A stretch of 18,748 bases of DNA from contig JABMOP010000262.1 of the NCBI GenBank assembly GCA_013204125.1, positions 1 through 18,748 on the forward strand, given 5' to 3'. Below are positions 7,444 to 13,445 of the stretch, in pieces (the first letter of the stretch is position 1; each line of letters begins with the position of its first letter). The translations under genes and the position numbers were made by a program. The stretch is from Rhodospirillales bacterium (GTDB lineage: Bacteria > Pseudomonadota > Alphaproteobacteria > Rhodospirillales > UBA2165). A model generated the notes under the pieces. The model was not told the origin of the DNA and did not search any database. It was given only the letters and a program-made list of their open reading frames with translations.

Positions 7444-7644
7444 TCAATGCACCGTTACCGACTCATCGGGCCGATTTTGATTGTTCAGAAAATCATCAAT
7501 CAGCCGATCTCTTTTGGTTGGAGGCGTTTGATAAAGCGCCGCATACGCCGCCAGCCGTTTTTGGCGCAACGATTTTACTTCTGGAAATAACGTAACTGCC
7601 AAGGAGCAGTCTTCAATGGCTTGGATGGCGTTTTTCTGTTTCAT
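7444..7644 (-). CDS. Small hypothetical protein, 66 residues, first gene of the CBS/BON operon
   Basis: I do not recognise this protein. It begins MKQKNAIQAIEDCSLAVTLF and has a charged helix-like middle (KSLRQKRLAAYAALYQ) and a basic/acidic tail, with one cysteine and no signal peptide or membrane helix. Three points support it as a real gene: GAGGAG 6 bp upstream of the ATG, a 4-bp gap to the CBS gene, and a candidate FNR-type promoter whose leader would be only about 28 nt. A longer in-frame start at 7689 lies upstream of the predicted RNA start and is less likely. Confidence 0.6.
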   Translation of the reverse strand: MKQKNAIQAIEDCSLAVTLFPEVKSLRQKRLAAYAALYQTPPTKRDRLIDDFLNNQNRPDESVTVH

Positions 7645-7678
7645 CACGCTCTCCTCATACCGTCCGGGAATGAAGAAT

Positions 7679-7720
7679 ATATTACACAAAAAATATCCCT
7701 TTATGATTGATCCGCATCAA
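7679..7720 (-). promoter_or_regulatory. FNR/FixK-type class II promoter for the small ORF-CBS/BON operon
   Basis: TTGAT-CCGC-ATCAA (7707-7720) is a perfect match to the FNR/FixK/Anr consensus. On the minus strand, TAATAT (7684-7679) as -10 puts the RNA start at 7672 and the box centre at exactly -41.5, the classic class II activator position. An overlapping TATATT (7681-7676) would place it at -44.5. The site implies induction under low oxygen. This is inference from sequence and spacing. Confidence 0.72.
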
Positions 7721-7752
7721 TCCCCTTAGGCGTAAAATTTTGAATTGGGTAA

Positions 7753-7781
7753 CGGACGATTCACCAATTTCGCGCTATAAT
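7753..7781 (+). promoter_or_regulatory. Candidate promoter for the FecR-cyclophilin gene
   Basis: A perfect TATAAT (7776-7781) is preceded at 17 bp by a poor -35, CGGACG (7753-7758). The RNA would start near 7788, 42 nt before the ATG. The FNR box at 7707-7720 would be centred at about -74.5, near but not at a usual class I distance, so control of this gene by the same box is possible but unproven. Confidence 0.45.
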
Positions 7782-7829
7782 GGGCTATTAAAGGATTGTT
7801 CTTATTTAAAACAAACTCAGCGGACATCC

Positions 7830-9041
7830 ATGGGCGGAAGGTTTAATACACCGGGTTTGATCCTCGCGGCAGCCCTTGTGTTGGGAGCCGTCCCCAATGC
7901 GGGTGTGTTTGGCGGCGGCGCGGCAAATGCCGCCGGCGCCGTTGGCAATGCCCGCAGAGTGGTCAACAAGGTTTTCGGCGACACTCTGTCCAAAACCATT
8001 CTTCCCGGCGAAAAGGTGATCGAAAATCAGCGCCTGCGCACAGGCCGGGAAAGCGCCGCCGATATCCGTTTCAACGATCAATCAACCTTGATGCTGGGCG
8101 AGCTATCGAATGTGGTGCTCGACCAATTGGTCTACGACCCACGCGCAGAAAAGATCAGCGGCTCGCTCGAGCTGTTGAAGGGGATGCTGCGTTTTGCGTC
8201 TGCGGCGGCGGTTAAGGTCGATCTTAAAGTGGTTACCGAGCAGGGAAGTTTCGGCATACGCGGGACGGCATTCGATTTACTGACCGGGACCGGTTTTACC
8301 GAACTTCAGGTCCATGAAGGTCTGGTTCAGGTGCAAACGCCGTTTGGCGGCGCCGATGTTTCGGCGGGTGAAAGCTACCGCATGACCAATGCCGCCCCGC
8401 CGGTGGCCCAAAGTAGTCCGTCAGAAATGATGACGGCCGCAGCTGCAAAAATGACATCTCTTTTAGACGTCCCCGCCGACGCCGCGACGGGTAGGCGGGC
8501 AAAAGGAGAGGCCCAAGCCGAGACCGCCGGGCTGATGCTTGAGGCGCCGGCCTATAAGCGCGCCATGGTCGGTAAAGATCTGAGCAAAATTGTCTATTTG
8601 GACACCTCTGCCGGGCGGCTGGTTATTGAAATGCGGCCCGATCTCGCGCCGATCCATGTGAAACGGATTAAAGAGCTGGTGCACGCCAAGTTTTATGACG
8701 GACTTATTTTTCACAATGTGGAGTCTGGATTTGCCGCCGAAACCGGTGATCCGACCGGCACTGGTTTGGGCGGGTCTGGCAAGCAGCTAAAAGCCGAAAT
8801 TTCCAAAGGCAAGTTTGTCCGCGGCGTCGTTGGTATGAAGCATGATCGGGGCAAAGCCGATACTGCCGACAGCCAGTTTTTTATCACCCTCGGCGATGCC
8901 GCGCATTTGGACGGTAAATATACCATCTGGGGTCATGTTATATACGGCATCGACCAGACCGATCTCTTCCGCCGCGGCAGCCCGCCCAGCCATCCCGACC
9001 GCATTATTTCGATGCGTCTGGCAGCCGATCAGGCGAAATAG
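7830..9041 (+). CDS. Secreted FecR-domain / cyclophilin-type peptidyl-prolyl isomerase fusion
   Basis: 403 residues. A hydrophobic signal peptide spans about 1-36 (GLILAAALVLGAV, then an AANAAGA cleavage region). Residues 44-180 match the FecR domain (LSKTILPGEKVIEN, ESAADIRFNDQSTLMLG, FGIRGTAFDLLTG). An Ala-rich linker runs to about 250, and residues 252-400 form a cyclophilin fold (FYDGLIFH, GDPTGTGLGGSG, LKAE, RGVVGM, DSQFFITLG, HLDGKYTIWG). The arginine that catalyses prolyl isomerisation (FHRV in active cyclophilins) is Asn296 here, in FHNV. The following glutamine is Glu304. Isomerase activity may therefore be weak or lost, leaving a binding module. A periplasmic location is likely. FecR is usually found in anti-sigma regulators of iron uptake, but there is no sigma factor or TonB receptor nearby. 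The start is chosen to place the signal peptide; the ribosome site is poor. Confidence 0.85.
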   Translation: MGGRFNTPGLILAAALVLGAVPNAGVFGGGAANAAGAVGNARRVVNKVFGDTLSKTILPGEKVIENQRLRTGRESAADIRFNDQSTLMLGELSNVVLDQLVYDPRAEKISGSLELLKGMLRFASAAAVKVDLKVVTEQGSFGIRGTAFDLLTGTGFTELQVHEGLVQVQTPFGGADVSAGESYRMTNAAPPVAQSSPSEMMTAAAAKMTSLLDVPADAATGRRAKGEAQAETAGLMLEAPAYKRAMVGKDLSKIVYLDTSAGRLVIEMRPDLAPIHVKRIKELVHAKFYDGLIFHNVESGFAAETGDPTGTGLGGSGKQLKAEISKGKFVRGVVGMKHDRGKADTADSQFFITLGDAAHLDGKYTIWGHVIYGIDQTDLFRRGSPPSHPDRIISMRLAADQAK

Positions 9042-9126
9042 CCGTCTTCTTGCCCGACCGCGGCCCTTCAACTAAAGTCGATGGTAACGTACCGCCCTTG
9101 GCGCAGGGCTTTCAGGAGGGATCGCC

Positions 9127-9771
9127 ATGAAACTTTATGATTATTTCCGCTCGGGCGCGGCTTACCGAGCGCGCATCGCGCTTAACCTTAAAGGGCTCGA
9201 TTATGAACATTTTTCGGTTCACCTGACCCGCGCCGGCGGCGAGCAGTTCAACCCCGAATATGCGAATTTGAATCCGCAAAATTTGGTGCCGGCCCTCCTC
9301 GACGGCGATGCTGTGCTTATCCAGTCCATGGCGATCTTGGAATATCTGGAAGAAACGCACCCGGAACCACCGATGCTGCCACGTGACCCTCGGGGCCGGG
9401 CGCGGGTGCGGGCGCTCGCCAATATCATTGCCTGCGACACACACCCGTTGAACAATCTGCGTGTGCGGCTCTATCTGACCGGCGAAATGGGGGTGAGCGC
9501 CGATAATGCCAAAGTGTGGATTGAACATTGGATCAGGCTCGGCTTCGATGCTTATGAGAAACTGTTAACCGGCGATCCGGCGACCGGAACCTTCAGCCAC
9601 GGCGATACGCCGACAATAGCGGATGTGTGTTTGATCCCGCAAATAGCCAACGCGCGGCTCAACAAAGTTGATCTGTCCAATTTTCCTAAATTATTGAAAA
9701 TCGAGGCCGCCGCGAACGCCCATCCGGCGTTCGAACGCGCCCTTCCGGCAAATCAGCCCGACGCGGAATAA
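9127..9771 (+). CDS. maiA: Maleylacetoacetate isomerase / zeta-class glutathione S-transferase
   Basis: 214 residues. The N-terminal thioredoxin-like domain (about 1-82) carries the zeta-class glutathione site as SGAAYRARIALNLKG (the family usually has SSxxxRVRI), then NPQNLVPALLDGD and QSMAILEYLEETHP. The C-terminal helical domain follows with HPLNNLRVRLYL and the TIADVCLIPQ motif. The enzyme converts maleylacetoacetate to fumarylacetoacetate using glutathione, in the homogentisate branch of tyrosine breakdown; related proteins act on maleylpyruvate. A strong CAGGAGG lies 8 bp upstream of the ATG. The next gene, an amidase, follows in the same frame only a few bases after the TAA. No homogentisate dioxygenase or fumarylacetoacetase is seen here. 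Confidence 0.87.
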   Translation: MKLYDYFRSGAAYRARIALNLKGLDYEHFSVHLTRAGGEQFNPEYANLNPQNLVPALLDGDAVLIQSMAILEYLEETHPEPPMLPRDPRGRARVRALANIIACDTHPLNNLRVRLYLTGEMGVSADNAKVWIEHWIRLGFDAYEKLLTGDPATGTFSHGDTPTIADVCLIPQIANARLNKVDLSNFPKLLKIEAAANAHPAFERALPANQPDAE

Positions 9772-9775
9772 GGGG
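9770..9775 (+). promoter_or_regulatory. Ribosome binding site that places the amidase start
   Basis: AAGGGG overlaps the maiA stop codon and lies 8 bp before ATT at 9784. No ATG, GTG, TTG or CTG occurs in the amidase frame between the maiA stop and GTT at 9814. This site therefore argues for translation from ATT (9784) or ATC (9778). Confidence 0.4.
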
Positions 9776-9783
9776 CAATCGCT

Positions 9784-10965
9784 ATTCGGCAAAATGATCA
9801 GATCGGCGCGTTTGTTCCGCATTCGCCGCCGCCGATGAAAGGCCGTGAGGCCGGGCCGCTTGCCGGGCTTAAATTCGCCGTCAAAGATCTGTTCGCTATC
9901 GAAGGTTTTGTAACCGGCTGCGGCAACCCAGAATGGTTGAGCGCTCATAGCCCCGCCGCTCAAACTTCGCCGATCGTAATCGCGCTTCTAGAAGCCGGCG
10001 CCGACATGATCGGCAAAACCATTTGCGATGAATTATTTTATTCTTTCACCGGCGCCAACGCCCATTACGGCACGCCCTTAAATAGCCGCGCACCGGGACG
10101 GATGCCGGGTGGCTCGTCTTCGGGCTCTGCCGCCGCGGTTGCTGCCGGTCTTTGTGACTTTTCCCTTGGCAGTGATACCGGCGGCTCGGTCCGCGTTCCG
10201 GCTAGTTTTTGCGGCCTCTATGGATTACGCCCAACCCATGGGCGCGTCGATTTAAGCCACGGCCAAGCGATGGCGCCGAGCTTCGATACGGCGGGCTGGT
10301 TTGCAGCTGATGCTGATTTGTTCTGCCGGCTCGGCGATATTTTGCTGGATGGACATTCGGCGGCGCATAATATTGATCATGTGCTGATGGGCAATTTTGC
10401 CTTCGATCACGCCGATGAAGAAGTCGCCCAGCCGTTGCGGAATTTCATTAAAATAGTGGAACTTCCTAATGTCACCGAACTCGATCAATGGCCGGACGGG
10501 TTGGATAAGGATGGCCCGCGCGCAATTTTCCGCGTCATTCAAGGATACGAGACATGGCGAAGCTACGGCGCCTGGGTTGAAGAGTTTGACCCCGATCTCG
10601 GCCCCGGCATTCGCCAGCGCATTGATGCGGCCCGCAAAATTACCGGCGCCCAATACGCCGCCGCCGATGCGGAGCGCGACAAGCTGTGCGATATATTTAC
10701 AGAACTTTTGCCGCCGGGGACCGTTCTCTGTTTGCCGACCACCGCATCGCTGCCGCCGTTGTTGGATACGAGCGAAGATGAGCTGGATCAATTCAGGGCG
10801 AAGACGTTGGCGCTTGTCTCGCTCGCCAGCCTTGCCAGATTGCCGCAAGTCTCCATCCCCGCCGCAAATTCAGGTGGAATTCCAGTTGGGCTATCTTTTA
10901 TCGGCTGGGCGGGCGGCGACGAAGCGCTGCTCGGTTTGGCGCGTAGCCTATCAGACGCACTTTAG
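9784..10965 (+). CDS. Amidase-signature hydrolase, probable ATT start
   Basis: About 393 residues if started at ATT 9784. The amidase-signature Ser-Ser-Lys triad is visible: Lys34 in FAVKDLF, the cis-serine in GGSSSGS (111-112), and the nucleophile Ser135 in SDTGGSVRVPASFCG. Downstream sequence shows the usual amidase C-terminal pattern (LPTTASLPPL, ISIPAA-like SIPAANSGGIPVGLSFIG). It should hydrolyse a carboxamide in the cytoplasm; the substrate is unknown. The in-frame codons before the first ATG (9835) encode IGAFVPH, which is typical of the conserved start of this amidase group, so an ATG start would truncate the protein. The frame is open only back to the maiA TAA at 9769, in the same frame. 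Options are an ATT/ATC start coupled to maiA, TAA readthrough, or a damaged start codon. Confidence 0.8.
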   Translation: MRQNDQIGAFVPHSPPPMKGREAGPLAGLKFAVKDLFAIEGFVTGCGNPEWLSAHSPAAQTSPIVIALLEAGADMIGKTICDELFYSFTGANAHYGTPLNSRAPGRMPGGSSSGSAAAVAAGLCDFSLGSDTGGSVRVPASFCGLYGLRPTHGRVDLSHGQAMAPSFDTAGWFAADADLFCRLGDILLDGHSAAHNIDHVLMGNFAFDHADEEVAQPLRNFIKIVELPNVTELDQWPDGLDKDGPRAIFRVIQGYETWRSYGAWVEEFDPDLGPGIRQRIDAARKITGAQYAAADAERDKLCDIFTELLPPGTVLCLPTTASLPPLLDTSEDELDQFRAKTLALVSLASLARLPQVSIPAANSGGIPVGLSFIGWAGGDEALLGLARSLSDAL

Positions 10966-10969
10966 GGAA

Positions 10970-11560
10970 TTACCCGGTCCATTCCGAAATCACATTTTCG
11001 GCGGGAACGCGTTGGCGTTCTTCCGGCGCCTCTGCGGCCGAGCCGATATAGATAAAGCCGGCGATTTCCGTATCCGCGTCGTGGCCAAGCGCCTTTTTTA
11101 CTTCGCTGTGATAGGCCGGCCATTCGGTCAGCCATTGGGCGACGTAGCCAAGCGCATGGGCGCCGTTCAGAAGGTTCTGACAGCACGCGCCGACCGATAA
11201 TATTTGTTCCGAGTGGGGCACTTTGGCGTAGCGTTCCGAGTCCGGATGGAATGTGATCGCCAGTAATATGGGCGCGCGGCTTGGCCTGGCGCGGTTAAAT
11301 TCAACCAAATCATCGGGCGCGTCCGGGTTATCTTTTTTGAATAATTCGCCGAATAATTCGCCCAATTTTTCTTGCGCTTCTTTGCGGATGATCTGGATGC
11401 GCCACGGGCCGATGCGGCCATGATCGGGCACCCGCAGACCGGCTTCGATGATGGTGTTTAGCTCGGCGTCGTTCGGCCCCGGCTCGGTCATTTTGGCGGC
11501 CACCATTGAGCGGCGGGTGATGAGTAACTCAATCGAGCTTTTATCGGCATTTCCAGGCAT
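10970..11560 (-). CDS. Nitroreductase family protein (FMN-dependent)
   Basis: 196 residues. The family pattern is clear: TRRSMVAAKM at 16-25 (phosphate-binding Arg/Ser pair of the FMN site), AGLRVPDHGRIGPWRIQII, then SVGACCQNLLNGAHALGYVAQWLT and the closing GFIYIG-AEAPEER stretch. It resembles the small YdjA-type members, which are homodimers using NAD(P)H to reduce nitro compounds or quinones; the natural substrate is not known. GGAGAC lies 7 bp before the ATG. The gene converges on the amidase with only 4 bp between their stop codons. An FNR-like box lies in the region upstream, shared with the divergent VOC gene. Confidence 0.88.
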   Translation of the reverse strand: MPGNADKSSIELLITRRSMVAAKMTEPGPNDAELNTIIEAGLRVPDHGRIGPWRIQIIRKEAQEKLGELFGELFKKDNPDAPDDLVEFNRARPSRAPILLAITFHPDSERYAKVPHSEQILSVGACCQNLLNGAHALGYVAQWLTEWPAYHSEVKKALGHDADTEIAGFIYIGSAAEAPEERQRVPAENVISEWTG

Positions 11561-11651
11561 GAGTGTCTCCAGCTTTATTTTTTTACGTTAATTGGGTATA
11601 GCACCCGGAAAATGAGAGAGAAAGCGGCCTGTCGCCCAATTTTTTTGCGGT

Positions 11652-11665
11652 TTGACCTGCATCAA
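11652..11665. promoter_or_regulatory. FNR/FixK-like box between nitroreductase and VOC genes
   Basis: TTGAC-CTGC-ATCAA differs from the FNR consensus by one base. With TATACC (11600-11595) as a minus-strand -10, its centre would be at about -70.5 for the nitroreductase, close to a class I position. No AT-rich -10 is seen at the class II distance on either strand, so the regulated gene is uncertain. Confidence 0.45.
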
Positions 11666-11750
11666 GGCCGGCCCCGGCCCATTGGCGCACCCTCGCCCGG
11701 CTTTGTGTTCAAACCGAGGGGGCGCGGGCATCGGACGAGGGAGATCCAAT

Positions 11751-12308
11751 ATGGCGACGAAGGCGCCGCATCCGCGGCTTACGCATTTTGCGCTATTTGC
11801 AACGGATGTGGATAAAATGGTGGCTTTTTACCAATCCGTTTTGGGTTTGATTGTCACCGACAAAGGTCAAATTGGCGAAGCCGACGCGCCTATTGATATG
11901 GTGTTTATGTCCAACGATCCAGATGAACATCATCAGTTCGTGCTTTTGAGCGGCCGACCGGATGGCGTCGATTTTGCCCTCAATCAGCAATTATCGTTCC
12001 TGGTCGATGATCTGGACCAGCTACGCACCGTTCGGCAAAGCGCGCGCGAAGCCGGGGTCGAGACGTTCCGCGAAAGCACCCACGGCAACGCCTGGTCGAT
12101 CTATTTCTCGGACCCGGAAGGAAATATGGTCGAAATTTACGTCCATAGCCCCTGGTACATCCCGCAGCCGCATATCACGCCCATCGATCTGGACCAAAGC
12201 AATGAAGAGATTATGCGCTTCACCGAGGCCCATTGCCGGGCGCATGAAGGCTTTATGTCGGCCAAGGACCGCAGAGCTGAAATGGCCGGCAGCATGGGTG
12301 TTGGCTAA
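11751..12308 (+). CDS. VOC-superfamily protein (extradiol dioxygenase / glyoxalase-like, single unit)
   Basis: 185 residues with one complete VOC module: LTHFALFATDVDKMVAFYQS at 10-29, the LSFLVDDLDQL strand at 81-91, and DPEGNMVEIYVHSPWY at 121-136. Candidate metal ligands are His12 and Glu128. The histidine usually found in the middle strand (the NHISFEV pattern) is Gln80 here. Nearby His60/His61 could substitute, or the site may be altered. The C-terminal tail of about 50 residues (TEAHCRAHEGFMSAKDRRAE) is a helical extension. The reaction is unknown; ring-cleaving dioxygenases of the catechol type are the nearest pattern. GAGGGAG lies 7 bp before the ATG at 11751. Confidence 0.82.
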   Translation: MATKAPHPRLTHFALFATDVDKMVAFYQSVLGLIVTDKGQIGEADAPIDMVFMSNDPDEHHQFVLLSGRPDGVDFALNQQLSFLVDDLDQLRTVRQSAREAGVETFRESTHGNAWSIYFSDPEGNMVEIYVHSPWYIPQPHITPIDLDQSNEEIMRFTEAHCRAHEGFMSAKDRRAEMAGSMGVG

Positions 12309-12357
12309 TCCAGAATTGCTCCTTATCATCAAATAAAATGATCGGGGGATCATAATT

Positions 12358-12762
12358 TTGAACGCTGCGGGGAATACTCTTGCGCGCGTCTTGCTAATCG
12401 AAGACGACGCGATGCTGTTGCAGGCGATGGAAGATTACCTGAACCATGTTGGCTTCCAAATTACGGCCTGCCATTACACCGGTCCGAGCGCGCTTGATAT
12501 CGCCGGGCTCCCCGCGCTGATGGATGCGCCGCCCGAAATCATCATTTCAGATTATAGACTTCCCGGCACGCCAAGCGGGCTCGATCTGATCGGTCAGATA
12601 CGCGATGTTTTCGGCGCTGAAATTCCGGCCATTATGTTTACCGGCGATGTCACCCGCGAAGCCGCCGCCAATGTGGCCGCCGTCGCCTCCGTAAAACTTC
12701 TGATAAAACCGGTACGTATGAGCGTATTGGTGGAAGAAATTGAAGCCGTCGTGGCGGGCTAG
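12358..12762 (+). CDS. Stand-alone response-regulator receiver protein, TTG start
   Basis: 134 residues, receiver domain only and no output domain. All key residues are present: acidic cluster Glu15-Asp16-Asp17, phospho-acceptor Asp65 in IISDYRLPG, Thr95 in MFTGD, and Lys117 in LLIKPV. The DYRLPGTPSGLDLI pattern is common in receivers of hybrid histidine kinases, so this may act as a diversion partner, phosphate sink or protein-interaction switch. The start is TTG at 12358, with GGGGGAT about 8 bp upstream. The nearest upstream ATG (12338) is out of frame, and the first internal ATG would delete the beta-1 strand. No histidine kinase is nearby. It follows the VOC gene by 49 bp and may share its transcript. 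Confidence 0.85.
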   Translation: MNAAGNTLARVLLIEDDAMLLQAMEDYLNHVGFQITACHYTGPSALDIAGLPALMDAPPEIIISDYRLPGTPSGLDLIGQIRDVFGAEIPAIMFTGDVTREAAANVAAVASVKLLIKPVRMSVLVEEIEAVVAG

Positions 12763-12780
12763 CGCCGCGCCGCCTAATCG

Positions 12781-12818
12781 CCTCACCCCAAGCCTGTCGA
12801 AGGGCGCGGTTGGCGCCC
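12781..12818. repeat. Short dispersed repeat element and hairpin between convergent genes
   Basis: The stretch around 12781-12805 (CCTCACCCCAAGCCTGTCGA then AGGGC) resembles the very common intergenic repeat built on AGCTTGTCGAAGGG. It is followed by GGGCGC / GCGCCC (12802-12818, loop GGTTG). There is no T-run on either side, so a terminator role is uncertain. It separates the receiver gene from the TlpA-like gene. Confidence 0.4.
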
Positions 12819-12821
12819 CGC

Positions 12822-13436
12822 CTACTTAAGCTTGAAGGGCGGCAATTTATCGGCGTAGCCCGGATTTTCGATAAAATATTTGACCAGTTTTACCGCGTCC
12901 TCGTCGTCCCATTCGGCGGCGCCTACCAGTTTTCCCAATTGCCGGCCCTTGGCGTCGAACAAAAACGTGGTCGGCATGGTTACAACGCCGAGCGCCTTTG
13001 CAGCGATGGCTTTTTTGTCAAGATAGAGATCGAGGTTCTTGATTCTCAGACGGCGCAACATACGCTTGGCAACGGGTCCGCCTTTGCGGTCGATATTGAG
13101 GGCGACGACAACAAAGTCCTGGCCGCCGAGCGACGCTTGCAAGCGGCCAAGGGATGGCAATTCGCGAAGGCAAGGCGCGCACCAGGTCGCCCAGAAATTA
13201 AGCAATACGACCTTGCCCTTAAAATCACCCAGGGTGACAATTTCCTCCGTCCCGTCTTTCCATTCCAAATCCACGCGGGAGCGACTTTGTGTCTCCAGCT
13301 TGAAATTCTGCATAGGCCCGGAAATTTCGGGCCCCGCTGCCGTTGCCGGCGATGCAGCGGCGAACAAAGCCGCCGAAATCATTCCGGCAAACAGAAGAAA
13401 ATTCGTAACCGCGCGCAAATTCATCGGTCTCATCAT
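12822..13436 (-). CDS. TlpA/ResA-like periplasmic thiol:disulfide oxidoreductase
   Basis: 204 residues. A signal peptide covers about 1-34 (FLLFAGMISAALFAAASPATAA). The thioredoxin-like domain begins near residue 65, with GDFKGKVVLLNFWATWCAPC (redox cysteines 86 and 89), a VVALNIDRKGG strand, and the cis-proline loop VTMPTTFLFD. The family reduces disulfides in the periplasm, typically for cytochrome c maturation or copper-site assembly; which applies here is unknown. The gene begins 9 bp after the glmS stop codon and is probably the last gene of the glmU-glmS operon. Two closely spaced ATGs (13436 and 13433) and a third at 13424 are all possible starts; the first is listed. Confidence 0.87.
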   Translation of the reverse strand: MMRPMNLRAVTNFLLFAGMISAALFAAASPATAAGPEISGPMQNFKLETQSRSRVDLEWKDGTEEIVTLGDFKGKVVLLNFWATWCAPCLRELPSLGRLQASLGGQDFVVVALNIDRKGGPVAKRMLRRLRIKNLDLYLDKKAIAAKALGVVTMPTTFLFDAKGRQLGKLVGAAEWDDEDAVKLVKYFIENPGYADKLPPFKLK

Positions 13437-13445
13437 TCTTGCCGC

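Noticed and set aside
6906..7595. 229-codon plus-strand open frame antisense to the CBS/BON gene
   Set aside because: Shadow of the CBS gene and its small partner: no ribosome site, and composition rich in Asp, His and Phe as expected from the reverse strand of a GC-rich gene.
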